Made by a program: the position numbers and the translations under genes. Positions 22,946-47,335 of a stretch of 64,000 nt of DNA are shown here, piece after piece. Positions within the stretch are counted from its first letter, which is position 1; each line of letters begins with the position of its first letter. The notes under the pieces are model-generated. The model saw nothing but the letters and a program-made list of their open reading frames with translations, did no database searches and was not told where the DNA came from. Origin of the DNA: Haliotis asinina. Taxonomy: Eukaryota; Mollusca; Gastropoda; Lepetellida; Haliotidae. The DNA lies in NCBI RefSeq assembly GCF_037392515.1, contig NC_090281.1:43562645-43626644 (forward strand). The letters are read 5' to 3'.

Positions 22946-23388
22946 CTAGAATACCTCTCCGGCAGTTCAGGTGAGTCCTAATCATTTACACATTCTTCTG
23001 CAACATAATATTGCAATTTTACATGTTTACAGAATATTATCTGAGAATGGTAGCGTTTGACTGAGCGCCCCTTTGAACCTATTTCCGTTACATCACTGTG
23101 TGCCGACTGATGTGCTTTGAAAGAAGAAAGGAATGTAGGTTTACAGATGAAACCCTCGAACACGTGGTATACTTGTACCACCAGGAAAGACAATCAATAT
23201 AAACATCAAAGAGCCGTTTGTCAGCATCTGCAAACTCTTAAAGATAGAGCAAAACCAAATTTGATTCATTTGGGGACCGACCATTTTATCGTCACTAAAA
23301 CCCCTGAAACACATATTGCTTAAGCCAGCATTAATGGTTCAAGCAATTGAATGCCATGAACGTACATTGTTACAAGGAGCCATACATG

Positions 23389-35535
<12,147 letters not shown>

Positions 35536-35970
35536 TTTGGAAAGGTGGCTTGCTGATCCTCTCTGATATGCTTCTCCGACGTGCTTCTCTGATGTGTTTC
35601 ACCCCTGCTGCTTGTAAAGTGTATCTGGTATACTTCACACCCGCGTGGCAATATCCTGTTATTAAGCGCCTGTAATACTGGATTCTTTCTGGGGTGGATT
35701 TCTGACATAATTTTTCTACGATGTGTCTCAAGTTTCCCGTGACATGGTGTCTTCCTGCGATGCAGTATCTTCTCCTGACATCACTGTCCACGTGTTTAGT
35801 TAGACTGCCCTGGTGATATATCCCTGCAGGTGACACCGCTTTCAGTCCCATTGATTTCTCTCCTCATCACATTAATCTGCACGCTGAAGACGATGTGTCC
35901 ATTCTACAGGGAGACAATACATTCGCGCACTGAGCTGTGACGTAGATGTGTCTTGTCACACTGGATTTGA

Positions 35971-36118
35971 GGAGGGCGGGGTATCCTAGTGAACAAAGAG
36001 TCGGCTCGTCAACCCAAAGACCCGGGTTCGATTTCCCATATGGGTATAATGAGTGAAGCTCATTCCTTGTGTCTTCTGTCGTGATATTGCTGAAGCGGTG
36101 TAAAACAAAACTCAATCA
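35971..36118 (+). repeat. Short tRNA-derived SINE (family 1)
   Basis: tRNA head GGGGTATCCTAGTG, B box AGACCCGGGTTCGATTTCCC and tail CTGAAGCGGTGTAAAACAAA. It lies just upstream of the PAN exon. Confidence 0.85.
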
Positions 36119-36204
36119 CTGGATTTAAAATGAGACTTTCTATATTTCTGTGATTGTTTTCGAGGAATCATAAAAGAAGAGTAATAAAAGAAGAACATCT
36201 TCCG

Positions 36205-36405
36205 GTTGGTGTTTAACGCAACATTCGGCAATATTCATACATGACAGCAGTGTACGAATAACAATATAAATCCAGTGGTTCACACTATGAGCATCGATCT
36301 ATGCAACTGGGATTCAATGACGTGTATCGAACAAGTCAGAGATCCTGACCATTTGATCCCGTCAGTCGCTTCTTACCACTTGGTTGATGAAAACCAGCCT
36401 TCTTC
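36205..36405 (-). repeat. Family-2 SINE, antisense
   Basis: Reads AATATTCATAC, AATCCAGTGGTTCACA, TGAGCATCGATCTATGC, TTTGATCCCGTCAGTCGCTT in order, the reverse of the family consensus. Confidence 0.8.
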
Positions 36406-36594
36406 AGAATTGTAGCCAAGATCTTCACGATAATGAATTGCATTGTGACAATGTGATATTCAAGTGACCTTCACGTGATAATTCTATTGGCAACGTTAAA
36501 CGTCCCATCTTACCTCTTCTGGGACATTAAATAAAAAATACATTATGTCTGTTGTGACTACATCATAAGGCACAATGTGTAATGCAGAGCTGAA

Positions 36595-36730
36595 TGTCAG
36601 GAGAAAGGTCCCCTGTCACGCAGTAGGTCCGGTTTCGATTCCCAAGTCAGTGAGTGAAACCGTGGCGTCCCGTGATACGGATGGGACATTGCTAAACCCG
36701 GCTTAAACCCCAACTCTCTCACTCACTCAA
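36595..36730 (+). repeat. Short tRNA-derived SINE (family 1), diverged
   Basis: B box GTCCGGTTTCGATTCCC and tail CATTGCTAAACCCGGCTTAA then CTCTCTCACTCACTCA. Confidence 0.7.
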
Positions 36731-37059
36731 TACCATTAGTGATACTCTACAACTTACATCTATGCCTGATATTCAGGCGGAAGATTCACATTTGTCTGAG
36801 ATAATATCATTGTCCATCAACAGGCAAGCGTGCTTCAACATGAGCTCTTCCACAAATACTATCGTGTTATCCCCAAAAGAAAAAAATCGCCAGTTCTCAG
36901 GACATGCACCCTCGAATCTACACTTTAAAAACGTACCTTATTCTCTCCGTGATATCGTTGATACGTTGTATTTAAAACAAAACTAGCTTTTAAAAACGTT
37001 TCATCAGTATCGCGGACTCCTTTAAACGCATTAGCTTCGAGTAAGGCATCGATAAGAGG

Positions 37060-37245
37060 ATATGTATCAACCGATCCCGTTAGGCGCTTCTATCGACAAG
37101 GATGGGTTGATGAGGACCAATGCTAACCTGGATTTTCAAGGGGAGATAAGCGTGAGTAGCTGAACACCAGTTCTAAACCGAATCTTCACGGGGGGATAAG
37201 CATGGGTTGCTGAAGACCAACTCTAAACCAGATCATTACGGGTAT
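37060..37245 (-). repeat. Family-2 SINE 5' part, antisense, with the head repeated three times
   Basis: After CAACCGATCCCGTTAGGCGC, units of about 50 bp with GATAAGCATGGGTTGCTGAA and CTCTAAACCAGATCTTCACG recur three times, each a reversed copy of the SINE head. Confidence 0.65.
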
Positions 37246-38058
37246 TTGGGAAGGTAACCCACACACATGAAGCTGTTATCTCCCAATACACCTATATCTT
37301 AGACGCTAATGATGGAGATTAATTAAGACAGCACCCATGGCTGAAATGTACAGTCTTAATTAGAGCTCCCTGCATAGTAAACCTGGTTTGTATTGGTCAA
37401 CAAATGATATCAATGGGGATTAAGTTTGACGGTTCATGTGTTTTCGTCTGTAAATCTCCTCGCAAGCTGAAAGGGGTCAATTTTGAAATGACTTAAATAA
37501 ACTTACAGCAGTAAGTATCGTGGTATTTAACTGTTATTAATCCCGTCAACTCAGATACTGCACGGAGTCCTTTCTTTGGTAATAAAACCCTGACTCCTAG
37601 CGAACAGAAGATTTCAAGAACTACGTGGTGGACAAATGGATTGACCATGGTGCGCGACACTCCCTGTCCCTGTAGACCCCCATGAGACCCAAGAACCAAC
37701 AACTTGGATGGATTCCTTGATGCAATCAGGCACTTATTGTATCATGGATAATGAAATGGGACTGAGATTTAATGCCGGTGATGACAACTTTGATGTTGCC
37801 AGATTAGACAGGTGCCGGTTTGTACAGCTTCCAGTGTATCTTTATTGTTTACCTGTCCCATGTTGAACTGCATGAATCTGATGAATCAATATAAAGTATT
37901 TCCTGTTAATTCTGCTGGACTGGTCCATTATAAGAAATGGGCATAGGCTCGAAGTTTAATTATGCAGTCAAACAGAACTGTCTAAAGTGTCTAACATATG
38001 GGTGTCTAAGTCTTGGGAGGCTACAGCAGTAGTGTGTGGGTGTTTGCTTCCCATCCAC

Positions 38059-38165
38059 GGCCTCGATTTTCGAAGCTCTCTAAGCGCTAAGATCGTCGTA
38101 GGTTAATGATAATGTATGGCACTTACGACTATCTTAGCGCTAAGAGAGCTTCAAAAATCGAGGCC
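38059..38165. mobile_element. 107-bp hairpin MITE
   Basis: The arms GGCCTCGATTTTCGAAGCTC... and its reverse at the right end (...GAGCTTCAAAAATCGAGGCC) pair over about 42 bp, leaving a loop of about 23 bp (GGTTAATGATAATGTATGGC). The arms contain TAAGCGCTAAGA. Confidence 0.9.
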
Positions 38166-38967
38166 CTGATCATTAAATGGCGCTGATACTGATGATCCAT
38201 GGCTGTTAATACGTGGTGCACATGATGCTCGGACGATGAGCGACTAACTGGGTTTACCCTGTTACAATACCTCTCAACGAAGTGTCATACTTGACATGCT
38301 TTTTTTAAATACAAAGTATGGCTGTATTGATTGTTGCCATGATCAATATTGACACTACAAATAGAAATCATCGCTTATTTCGACAGCACCTCAGCATTAC
38401 CGCCTATGTAATTATAAATCTAATGGAAGAGCTTTGCAAGAGACATCCCTGATGCAGATTTCAGAGAGGAGGAATCTAGACGGAAGCTTTGAAGTATTCT
38501 GAGCTTGATAGTCAATCAAGGTGATGAAATATTTGATCAACATATGTAAATATTTTTGCTAATTTGAGAGAACAGCGCACGCTCCCAAAGATCGACAGGA
38601 TGGCGGCATATTAAATCATTTCCACCTTTCGGTTACGATGTTTTAACCTAAGACTTTAGCCATGTGGGAATATCATCATGTGTGACCACTACTTTGGACG
38701 TTCAAAGAATGTTTTGGGAAAAAAATCAGAGACAGAATCGTACATTCATCTCAAGTGTTCCTCCATCGCTTGCTTACCTTGACATGGTTTTATAAATGAG
38801 TCTCGTTCTTTTTTTTTGTGTGTCTTGATCTTCAGTCTCTGCCTTGCTTCTTATACACAACAGATTTTGTTCCTTTACAATGGTATTTTATACGACCTGT
38901 TGGTGATCGAGATCCCTCATGTCTCACTTTCATTAAATACATTACCAAATACGTCTTTCATCACGGC

Positions 38968-39228
38968 TGACCCGTGAAGGTCCGCGGTAGAATAGGCCTT
39001 CAGCAACCCATGCTTGCCATAAAAGGCGAGTATGCTTGTCGTAAGAGGAGACTAACAGGATCGGGTGGTCAGGCTCGCTGACTTGGTCATCGATTCCCAA
39101 TTGCACAGATCGATGCTCTTGCGATTGGTCACTGGATTGTCTGGTCCAGACTCGGTTATTTATAGACCAACGCCATATAGCTGGAAAATTGCTGAATGCT
39201 GCGTGAAAGTAAACTCACTCACTCCATC
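38968..39228 (+). repeat. Full-length family-2 SINE
   Basis: All landmarks are present, from GACCCGTGAAGGTCCGCGGT through CTGGATTGTCTGGTCCAGAC to CGCCATATAGCTGG and CTCACTCACTCC. It has an internal duplication of CATGCTTGCCATAAAAGGCG. Confidence 0.9.
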
Positions 39229-39451
39229 ACGGTAGATTTAATGGAACATTTGAAATTCACATCTCTTCTGAACGAATGTGTGCCTTTCGCGTTTGAATAG
39301 TGGCACAGTTTCTGTCACGTTGCTGATATATTTCAAAAACGTATTTTACAACCTCTTCAAGCACTTATAGTACGAAAATCACACCTGTGTCTATGAATGA
39401 ACATAAACTTACTGGTCCCATCAAAATTCAAAACGCCGGACGACCCTGATA

Positions 39452-39660
39452 GGTGAGTCAGTGAGTTACGTTTTACGCCGCACTCAGCAATATTCCAGCA
39501 ATATGGCGGCCGTCTGTAAATCATCGAGTAGGAACAAGAGAATCCAGTGATCAAACAGCATGAGCATCGATCATCACAATTGGGATAGGACGCTATGTGT
39601 CAACCAAGTCAGCTAGTCTGACCACCCGATCCCGTTAGTCGTCATTTACAACAAGCCAAG
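39452..39660 (-). repeat. Family-2 SINE, antisense
   Basis: Starts GTGAGTCAGTGAGTTACGTT, continues CAGCAATATTCCAGCAATAT and ends CCACCCGATCCCGTTAGTCG; the head is missing. Confidence 0.85.
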
Positions 39661-39719
39661 ACATTTATGTGTGTTTAAAATGTATATGGTCACTGTGACA
39701 TCTGCGAATGCCTAAATCA

Positions 39720-40690
39720 CGTCAAGTCAAGTCATTGTATTGTCTGTAGGCCACAGGCAAGTATACAACATATGTACAAATTGACATACATTTACGCCTA
39801 TATACAATTAGGAGGTCTGAGCTAACATGACACAATTATAATGATACAGTATATGGAGGAATCATACAAACAAAAAATTATCTTGATGAATTGGCACGTA
39901 TTTTTTATTCTCTCAGTTGGTATCCATGGTATAAATATGTAAATACTTTTCTTAGAAGTGTTTCGTTATTAGGGATTTTAATTTATGATAATCAGGTTTT
40001 TTGACAATATGCAGACGGTAGATTTTTGCTCTAAGAGCATCATAAACATTACAAACAAATAAAAGTGATACTCAACTTCCACTCCTAGATTGCATAATGA
40101 ACAGTTGCGTTCCGTTACAGATATATTTTGCCATCTACCTTCATTGTACTTTAATTTCAGCAATCAATATTTAACGAAGTTTTCTGTCGACAATACATGA
40201 TAAATATTTCTTGGGTGCTAAACGACTTTTAAATTCTTTATAAAGACAATATCGTGAGGTGTTATCTAATATACATGTCCATGACAGGAAAAACATATTG
40301 ACTGCCACTGATTTGAATTCATTTATGAAAGAAACTTTATCACCGACCGTCTTGTAAATCCAGACATAACCAAAACCATGTGAAAAAAGAATATTTCTTG
40401 TATATGAAGCATATATAGTATATCCCCAGTTATCATAGTACATCTGCATTTTGTAGACTTTTAAAGGAATTCTTTCTTTTTTCATACGTGTGATTTTTAA
40501 CCAACATTTCAAAGTTTTACACAAGGCATTAATGAAGAAAGGGTACCTTCCACACTCACCGTAGACAATAGCGGTAGGGGTTTGTGGCGTGACATTTAAA
40601 AATCTTTTACAGGCTATCAAGTGGACCTTTTCTAATTGATCAAATTTATGCATCAAATCAAATCTGGAGTTACAAATGATTGCTTGTAAT
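39720..40690 (-). mobile_element. 3' fragment of a CR1/Jockey-like LINE
   Basis: The - strand encodes LEKVHLIACKRFLNVTPQTP, IVYGECGRYPFFINALCK, then after a stop LKYNEGRWQNISVTERNCSL and CNLGVEVEYHFYL, the C-terminal region typical of LINE polymerases (RxxxxxERxCxxC...EYHF). Frameshifts follow. The 3' end has the LINE-type words TTGTATACTTGCCTGTGGCC and ends in TGACTTGACTTGACG, a short TTGAC repeat. Confidence 0.75.
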
Positions 40691-41231
40691 CTATTTTGAA
40701 GTTAAAACTACTCTGTTTTCAATTTTGCGGTTCTTTATCATTGATTGCTAAATGCAATCTAAATGCCAAATCGTCAGTGTTCGACATATTTTTCACAAAC
40801 AAGTGTCTACTACTTCACTGTCATACGCGGCCAATAGTCACTATAATTAACGGTCTTTCAGCTGCCATTTCAGTACGGTTTTGATGAGCTGGCAGCCAAC
40901 CAGAATCGTGTATCACACAATGTTGTGATAGACTGGGTTTAAATTCAGGTAGTAAATCTGGCTGTCCTCGTATAAAGCCGCGAACATAACCATGAATACA
41001 TGATGCCGAATCTGAGCAAGGAAGCTGAAGTAGCGCGTCAGTAAGTTGAATCTCCATGTCCTCAACAAAACATGTCCTACTGACAAGTGACAAAACACAT
41101 ATCAACACATCAAGAACAACTTTGTGATTCCATTTAAGGTTCATGAGTATCTATCTTCAAAACTGAATTTTACATTTCGTTAATTTTGATCACATGTAGA
41201 AATAGGTGGCATAATATTGAAGCATCTCTGA

Positions 41232-41305
41232 GAGTGAGTGAGTTGAGTTTTCCGTAGGTTGCTGAAGGCCTATACTGTTCCAGACCTTCACGGGTCAGCA
41301 TCTCG
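41232..41305 (-). repeat. Family-2 SINE with large internal deletion, antisense
   Basis: GAGTGAGTGAGTTGAGTTTT (tail) is joined directly to AGGTTGCTGAAGGCCTATAC and GACCTTCACGGGTCAGC (head). Confidence 0.75.
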
Positions 41306-41498
41306 AAATTCGCCTACATGTAGAGTAGATTTCGAAGATAGCAATCACTTTTGTTGACATCCCTACTTAAAGAACCTGTGGATTAGTTTTTTTGCTTAAC
41401 AAAGTGCATGTTCACAAAACTGACGACATGACCAATCTAACTTCTTGTACACTAAACGCCAGTGTTACCTTTCCTCAATGATGCGTCATTTTCAAGTC

Positions 41499-41632
41499 TC
41501 CACGTCTTTTATTCTGTGGAAGGCGACGTTTCGACATAGGCACTAATGCCATTGTTGAACAAGTGATGACAAGAGGACATTAGAATCTATGTCGAAACGT
41601 CACTTTCAGCAGCATAAAAGAAGTTGTATATG
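41499..41632. mobile_element. Penelope-like element end (locus C), inverted pair
   Basis: The + strand reads GTGATGACAAGAG, a five-pair stem GACAT...ATGTC, GAAACGTCAC and CATAAAAGAAGTTG, ATGCATAA. The - strand arm reads GGCATTAGTGCC, TATGTCGAAACGTCGCC and CAGAATAAAAGACG. GTGATGA is one base off the hammerhead CUGAUGA box. Confidence 0.5.
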
Positions 41633-41847
41633 CATAAGTAGTGTCATCATTCTTCATCAACCCAGCTTCTAAATTTTCCCATCAAAGAAGTCAACACTTC
41701 AGACTTCCTGATATTGTAATGTGATGTTGAGAATTATTTCAAGATCCCCTTTGGTACGTTTATTATCGATGGCTGTGAACACATGAAGGTTAAAATGAAC
41801 CGATCTATCAGGGGATCATTAAAGAAATGTATTAACTCCTGAATTTG

Positions 41848-42098
41848 AGTGAGTGAGGTCAGTTTTACAGCTCACTCAGCAATATTCCAGCTATATGGCG
41901 GCGGTCGAGTCTGGACCAGACTATCCAAAGATCAACAACATGGGTATCTGCACAATTGGGAACCGATGACATGTCTGAACCAAGTCAGCGAGTCTGACCA
42001 CCCGATCCCGTTGGTCGCTTCTTACGACAAGCATAGTCGCCTTTTATAGCAAGCATGGGCTGCTGAAGGCCTATTCTACCGCGGACCTTCACGAGTCA
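41848..42098 (-). repeat. Full-length family-2 SINE, antisense
   Basis: Runs from GAGTGAGTGAGGTCAGTTTT through TCTGGACCAGACTATCC and CCACCCGATCCCGTTGGTCG to CCGCGGACCTTCACGAGTCA. Confidence 0.9.
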
Positions 42099-42726
42099 CC
42101 TGGATTTGACATTTAGGGCGCTTGAATAAATGTTACACATTTCAGACTCTACCTGATCAGTCTTTCGGCGGTAACAAACTTACCCTGAATATTTCAGCTG
42201 CTGTTGGCGAGCAAGGTTCAACGAAGTACATACAATATGTCATTTACGTTGATCTAGTCTAGCTGTTATTCAGATACAGGTTGCAGGTGTCAGTTTAAAT
42301 CATCCAGGAATCACATAAGTGTGGCATTAGATAACAACATACATCTCTCAACATTCAGAACTGCTATAGACCTAAACAAAACTTAAATGCAATGCCAAGG
42401 ATGTGTGATTTACGTCAACGCTGTAGTGAAAGAACATGAATTAGGGCGATACATTACACTGAAGCATATGGTGTGTGCTTCACTTAATCTGATCCACATT
42501 CTCCATATTACCTATGCATTCTTTGCTTCAGACTTAATTATATGTATATATATTTTATAAACGACCGTGTTAATGTTTATAGGCACATTGGTCATATTGT
42601 AGACATGTTTGACTAAAACAATTTATGCGTCAGTAATATATGTTTACATATAAAACCTGTCGACGAAAGACAGTAACAGAACAAGGGGATCACAGTTGTA
42701 GACTTGAAACTAGTATGTGTGTAGTG

Positions 42727-42960
42727 ATTACACGATGCCATTTAGAAAGTGGTCAAATGCAACATATGTCATATTTGGGATTTCACTTTCTCAGTAAAGT
42801 ACAAATTCTAGTACTTTTTTGGTTGAGTCCCATCCGGGATTCGAACCCGAGTCAGGCACCTAATCGCCAGCACAGAAAGTCAGCCGCATAACCCGCTAAG
42901 CCACCACGACTTCCACGTCAGCAGCATAACCCGCTCAGCCACCGCGACTTCCACGTCAGC
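42727..42960 (-). repeat. Class-II tRNA-derived SINE (family 3), second copy
   Basis: Shares ATTACACGATGCCATTTA, AAAGTGGTCAAATGC, GTCCCATCCGGGATTCGAAC and AGTCAGCCGC with the copy at 27125-27420. The tRNA head is partly triplicated (CCGCTAAGCCACCACGACTT, then related words). Confidence 0.8.
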
Positions 42961-43094
42961 CGCCTAACCGTGTATAGCGTACGGCCGAACGTTGATGGTC
43001 GGAAACGATTGACACCTTTATTCTTGTTTTTGGAAACTTATAAGCAAGTAGGCGTTTCCAATGTCAGCAGGTTGGAACAGTCTTATCTGTATGC

Positions 43095-43165
43095 TATGGT
43101 CAGACAGTCAAGCTGAAGACCCGGGTTCGATTCCTTTGTTGAGTACAATGTGTTAAGCCCATTGC
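43095..43165 (+). repeat. Family-1 SINE fragment
   Basis: GAAGACCCGGGTTCGATTCC, then TTGAGTACAATGTGTTAAGC and CCATTGCCGG. Confidence 0.65.
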
Positions 43166-43293
43166 CGGTAGGCTACTGTACTGTTCTCTGTAATTTTAAA
43201 TATGGTTTGGAGTGTTCAGTTTTTCAGACACAACCGTGTCAATACTTATTTTTTCTGATTCTTGGTATTAACATGTTTGTTTCATTATCCCTA

Positions 43294-43500
43294 ACCCGTG
43301 AGGATCCGAGTAATGATTGTCTTTAGCAACGGATCTTTGTCTTTGGAGGCGACTAACGGGATCTAGAGGTCACGCTCGCTGACTTGGTAGATCGATATTC
43401 ATGTTGTTTATCACTTGATTGTCTTGTCCCGGCTTGATTATTTACAGACCGTCTCGTTATAGCAGGAATATTGCTGAATGAGACGTGAAACAACAAAGTG
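43294..43500 (+). repeat. Family-2 SINE
   Basis: CCCGTGAGGATCCGAGTAAT, GGCGACTAACGGGATC, TTGTCTTGTCCCGGCTTGAT and GGAATATTGCTGAATGAGAC in order. Confidence 0.85.
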
Positions 43501-46500
43501 TTGAAGAATTTGTAAAATATATCAGTAGAAAACAAATTCCGTTCGCATGAAGAGTGAACAGGGTATACTTGGCAGATTCAAAATCAAATTCATTATATTT
43601 CAGAAAAGGATTGTAACTATCCGTCACTCCTAAAACCCTAAACAATAAAGCATAAATGCAGATAACAAACATTTCAATAAAATACAGGAATAAAAACGTC
43701 TACAGGAAATTGAAACAGCGGACATATCTATTAAAACATAATTTACGGGTGAAAATATATCTTATTTCAAGCATCTGACAGCAAATGTTTAATGTTTAAA
43801 TGTCCATATCAAATCTAAAATAATTACAATTTAAAATGTAAGTTAAATTATGTCTCTTATTATGAACGTTTAAATAAACATCTACACAATAGAAGTGGCA
43901 TTCTTAATGTTTGATAGTGTTACACAAATTATTATATTAAAACTTGGGTCAAATAAGTATTTTCTGTAACAGTTGTCCTTGTAATTGTAATCAGGTTTCC
44001 AGGTAATCCTCCGATTATAGGAAAAAAAGTCCTTGGTAAAATGGTTAAGCCATGTTCACCGTACCGGCTGTTTTCTGTTTATGTTGTATGTATCTCATGT
44101 TTTAAATTTCTAATACCGTGTCCCGTATGTCTGGAAGGTGGATGCTATTTTATACCTACATATTAATAATTCTATGAGCATGTGACAAGTAGATAAAATA
44201 TATTTCTTCTGCTCTCTAAGGAACCAAAGAAATAATGACATACTAATCAACGAAATAAGGGCTTTGGGAAACCAAAGGTCATTAACACTAACAAACATAA
44301 TTGAACAAATCAAATCAGTGTGGCATGTACATGAAGCGGAATTAAAATTTATTAAATTTGTGAGTTTGACATTATGACTTAAATGATTGATCTAAAAATG
44401 AAATAAACATTATATACGTCTGTAATCAAATGTATACTGTCCTTGTGCCTTTGATTGCAGAAATATTTGATAGAATGGAAACAAATAACCGTTGTGTAAA
44501 TGGTTTCAATACGGCAGAAATACTGCTGAAATGACGTTCAATTTTTACTCATTCGCTCGTAATGGTATAATGATTTACCACCTGTTGCTTGCGAAAAATA
44601 AACCGCTCATATTGTATTGTTTTGTGTAGTGATGTCTTGTATATGATAACATGCTATGTTTAAACCAACATCTGTGATACTCATGTTCAGAATGCATTTT
44701 CTATCGGATCTATCGTCTAAATGTAGCTGCACAAGAGTTTGGATACACGTGTAAGCAGGTTCTGAATACGACAACGTCCTGTTTACCTCTGCTCAGGTAA
44801 TTAACCGTGCGTAAAGAAAGTAATTCCACCGTCTCGATAGCTCACCTGGCCTCTCGATTGTTGTTTTCTTATATTGTCTAACACTCATCCGGGAGGAAAA
44901 CACAATTCAGTATGGTGTGTTCACACATTCAAACTGTCAACACACAATACTTTCGCCGAACCGTGTCATCCTGTGCGGTTAATTACCTCGGGGAAAACTG
45001 GACAGGATTACTTTAAAGGTTGTAATTTCGCTGATAGACTAATTCAGTCGTCTACAGTAATTTTTGCCTATCTGTGAATTTCTCGAAGCAATGGGTTATG
45101 AACAAATCCCATGAACTATAATATAGAGAAACGTTTAACAGTAAATGTTTAAATAGATGATACTTCTATGTGGTTATTCATTTCGTATTGCCAGCCCTGT
45201 TTTACATTTTGACACCCCTGTATTTGCGTAAAACATTCACGTATGCTTGAAACCATTAACCATGCTATTTAGGTCTGCGATGTAATGATATATGTTTAAG
45301 CTACATGTTCTTTCCAGTACAACGTTTGGTTGTTTTGTTTTCAGGTATTCATGAAAGAATAATTCGGCATGAGCTGTACCACTTTTTTCTGAATGTGACG
45401 TTTCCCATGCATAGATCTATACAGGGACCATTTCCGTGGAATAGAAATACAATATTATTTGTCTCGCCAGCGAAAAATAATTTATTCTAGAGAAAAGAAA
45501 CAGGCTCAACTGATTTGAAAACATAAAAAAATGAAGCGTGTTGATACGTGTCTGCAGGTAATATACGACTATGTTGGAAATAGTTTCGCAAAATCCCATC
45601 TTAAAGTATAGGTACGATGTACATATCCCACACAAAAGTAAGCGAAAAATACATACACGCTCCTTTAATCAACAATCCTTTAATCAATATCACATATTCG
45701 AGCTATTGGAACAACAAAAATCAGTTAATACACTCAGACTGGTTAATTTCCCTCTCCGGTAGATTACGACCCCTGACCTAATCGTGTCTAGGTCACTGTG
45801 AGCTAATTAACCGAGGGGGATTACACGCTCCATTGCACGTATTGTCAACGCGAAAAGACCGCCGCGTGAAGCACAACCCGTGTGTATTGTCTCAGTTCAG
45901 CGAGGAGTACGACAAGGATCAAACCTTTCTCGTCAGCTGTTTGCTGGACGGGTGGGGAGACGGGTGAATTACCTTGTAGATGTCTGGCCGATAACACACG
46001 AACTTATAGTGTTTGGACAACATTCGTGAATGATGTTTAAAGACACTGGTAATGTTTACGCCACGGATGAATAACTCCCGGGATAAATATGGCACTTCTA
46101 CAGCATATCTTCTCGAATTAAATAAATATGCTAATACAATGTACGTCATTTGTACGAGAAATGATGAATTCTTACACAACTGATGAAATCAGAAATATGT
46201 AAAACGTCTATAAAAATATGTAAATGTCCATCAAAGATCGGATGTAAATTATTTATATATATAATCTTTGGAATTCAAATACCTAACCGTAGATAGAATC
46301 TGTGTTGAAACGTCGTAAAAAAATACAAGGAATTGTTTTCCATAAAGTTTCATCAATATTGTACTTCCCAAATTCTAAACTGCCTCTCAAAGACGCCAGG
46401 CGTAGCGGATGACAAAGTGTTGCTTATTTTTCAACATACATTGAACTTAATGTCCCTATTATTTTCAAGAAGAATATATTGTTTTGTTTTGTCAACCTTG

Positions 46501-47060
46501 AAAAACGTCATTACCTATCTACAAAAATAGTAATAAAAATGATTTTTTAATAAAGCACCTAATATCCACCCTAGATGCTTACTGGAGCAGTGACAGTATT
46601 GTGGAAGGAAATAGTTCATATGGGTTTTACAGAAAGGCAGCAGTCTTTTACATTATGTGACTTTTGTTTGTTCGGATTTTTTTGTGCTTGGTTTGTGTGT
46701 GTCTATCCCCGACATATATCCACTTACCCACACCGACCCCAGTAAGAAAAAAAAACCCAGTGACACTGACATGTTTAATTACCATCAAAGCTATCAAGAT
46801 TTCGCAGCTATTCCTAACATAGACACACATCTTGAGTTCTAATGACAAAACAAACTGGACGAGTTCATGATTGTTATTAAAGACAATTTACCAGGCGGTC
46901 ATAGCTGTGTTGTCACGTGACTGTCTCGCACCCGGCCCGCGATATCTGATTAGCTCTTGATTCCAGACGTCTGGCTTTTCGACCAATCACCGACCGAGAA
47001 AATCTTACTCACGAGCAATCAGCAAGTCTGATATCAACTGCACGTCTGAGGTTATTACAG
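43501..47060. other. Gene-free, A+T-rich upstream region of the first LIM-homeobox gene
   Basis: No exon is seen. Three TAATTA-type sites at 44796-44807, 44976-44987 and 45802-45813 stand out. The last 150 bp carry promoter signals. Confidence 0.5.
44796..45813. promoter_or_regulatory. Possible homeodomain-binding cluster
   Basis: GGTAATTAACCG occurs at 44796-44807, its exact reverse complement at 44976-44987, and GCTAATTAACCG at 45802-45813. TAATTA is the core site of Antp- and LIM-type homeodomains. The cluster lies 1.4-2.4 kb upstream of a LIM-homeobox start codon, so auto- or cross-regulation is possible, but this is inference. Confidence 0.3.
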
Positions 47061-47069
47061 GTATATATA
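46982..47069 (+). promoter_or_regulatory. Core promoter of the first LIM-homeobox gene
   Basis: CCAATCAC near 46982 and TATATATA at 47062-47069 precede the first ATG by about 230 and 150 bases, the usual arrangement for a TATA-type promoter with a 5' UTR of about 120 bases. Confidence 0.5.
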
Positions 47070-47217
47070 CCTTCATATCAGGTAGTGCTGTCAATGTGTG
47101 TTTCGTGGTACATCCTCCCAGCAGCATCAACATTTGGCGACAAGATTCTTCAGAATCTACGTTTGAAGCAATTACTGTTTACTGGACGTAGACATATTTC
47201 CTATTACAACCTGTTGT

Positions 47218-47335
47218 ATGATGATAATGAACGGAAGTGACGTCATGTCCCCGGGGGGTGGGGCAGCGTCCCTACCCACTTCTTCCAATTCTCCACCCGA
47301 GTCAGGATTCTCGCAACCACTGATGACTAGCAACG
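47218..47335 (+). CDS. LIM-homeobox gene 1, exon 1
   Basis: ATG ATG ATA ATG start cluster; encodes a short Gly/Pro/Ser-rich leader (GSDVMSPGGGAASLPTSSNS) and leaves in phase 1 at AACG|GTAAG. Confidence 0.8.

Noticed and set aside
40821..41144. 107-codon minus-strand frame with a signal-peptide-like start (MNLKWNHKVVLDVLICVLSL)
   Set aside because: No domain, no clear splice partners and a stop after a low-information tail; could be a real first exon but nothing supports it.
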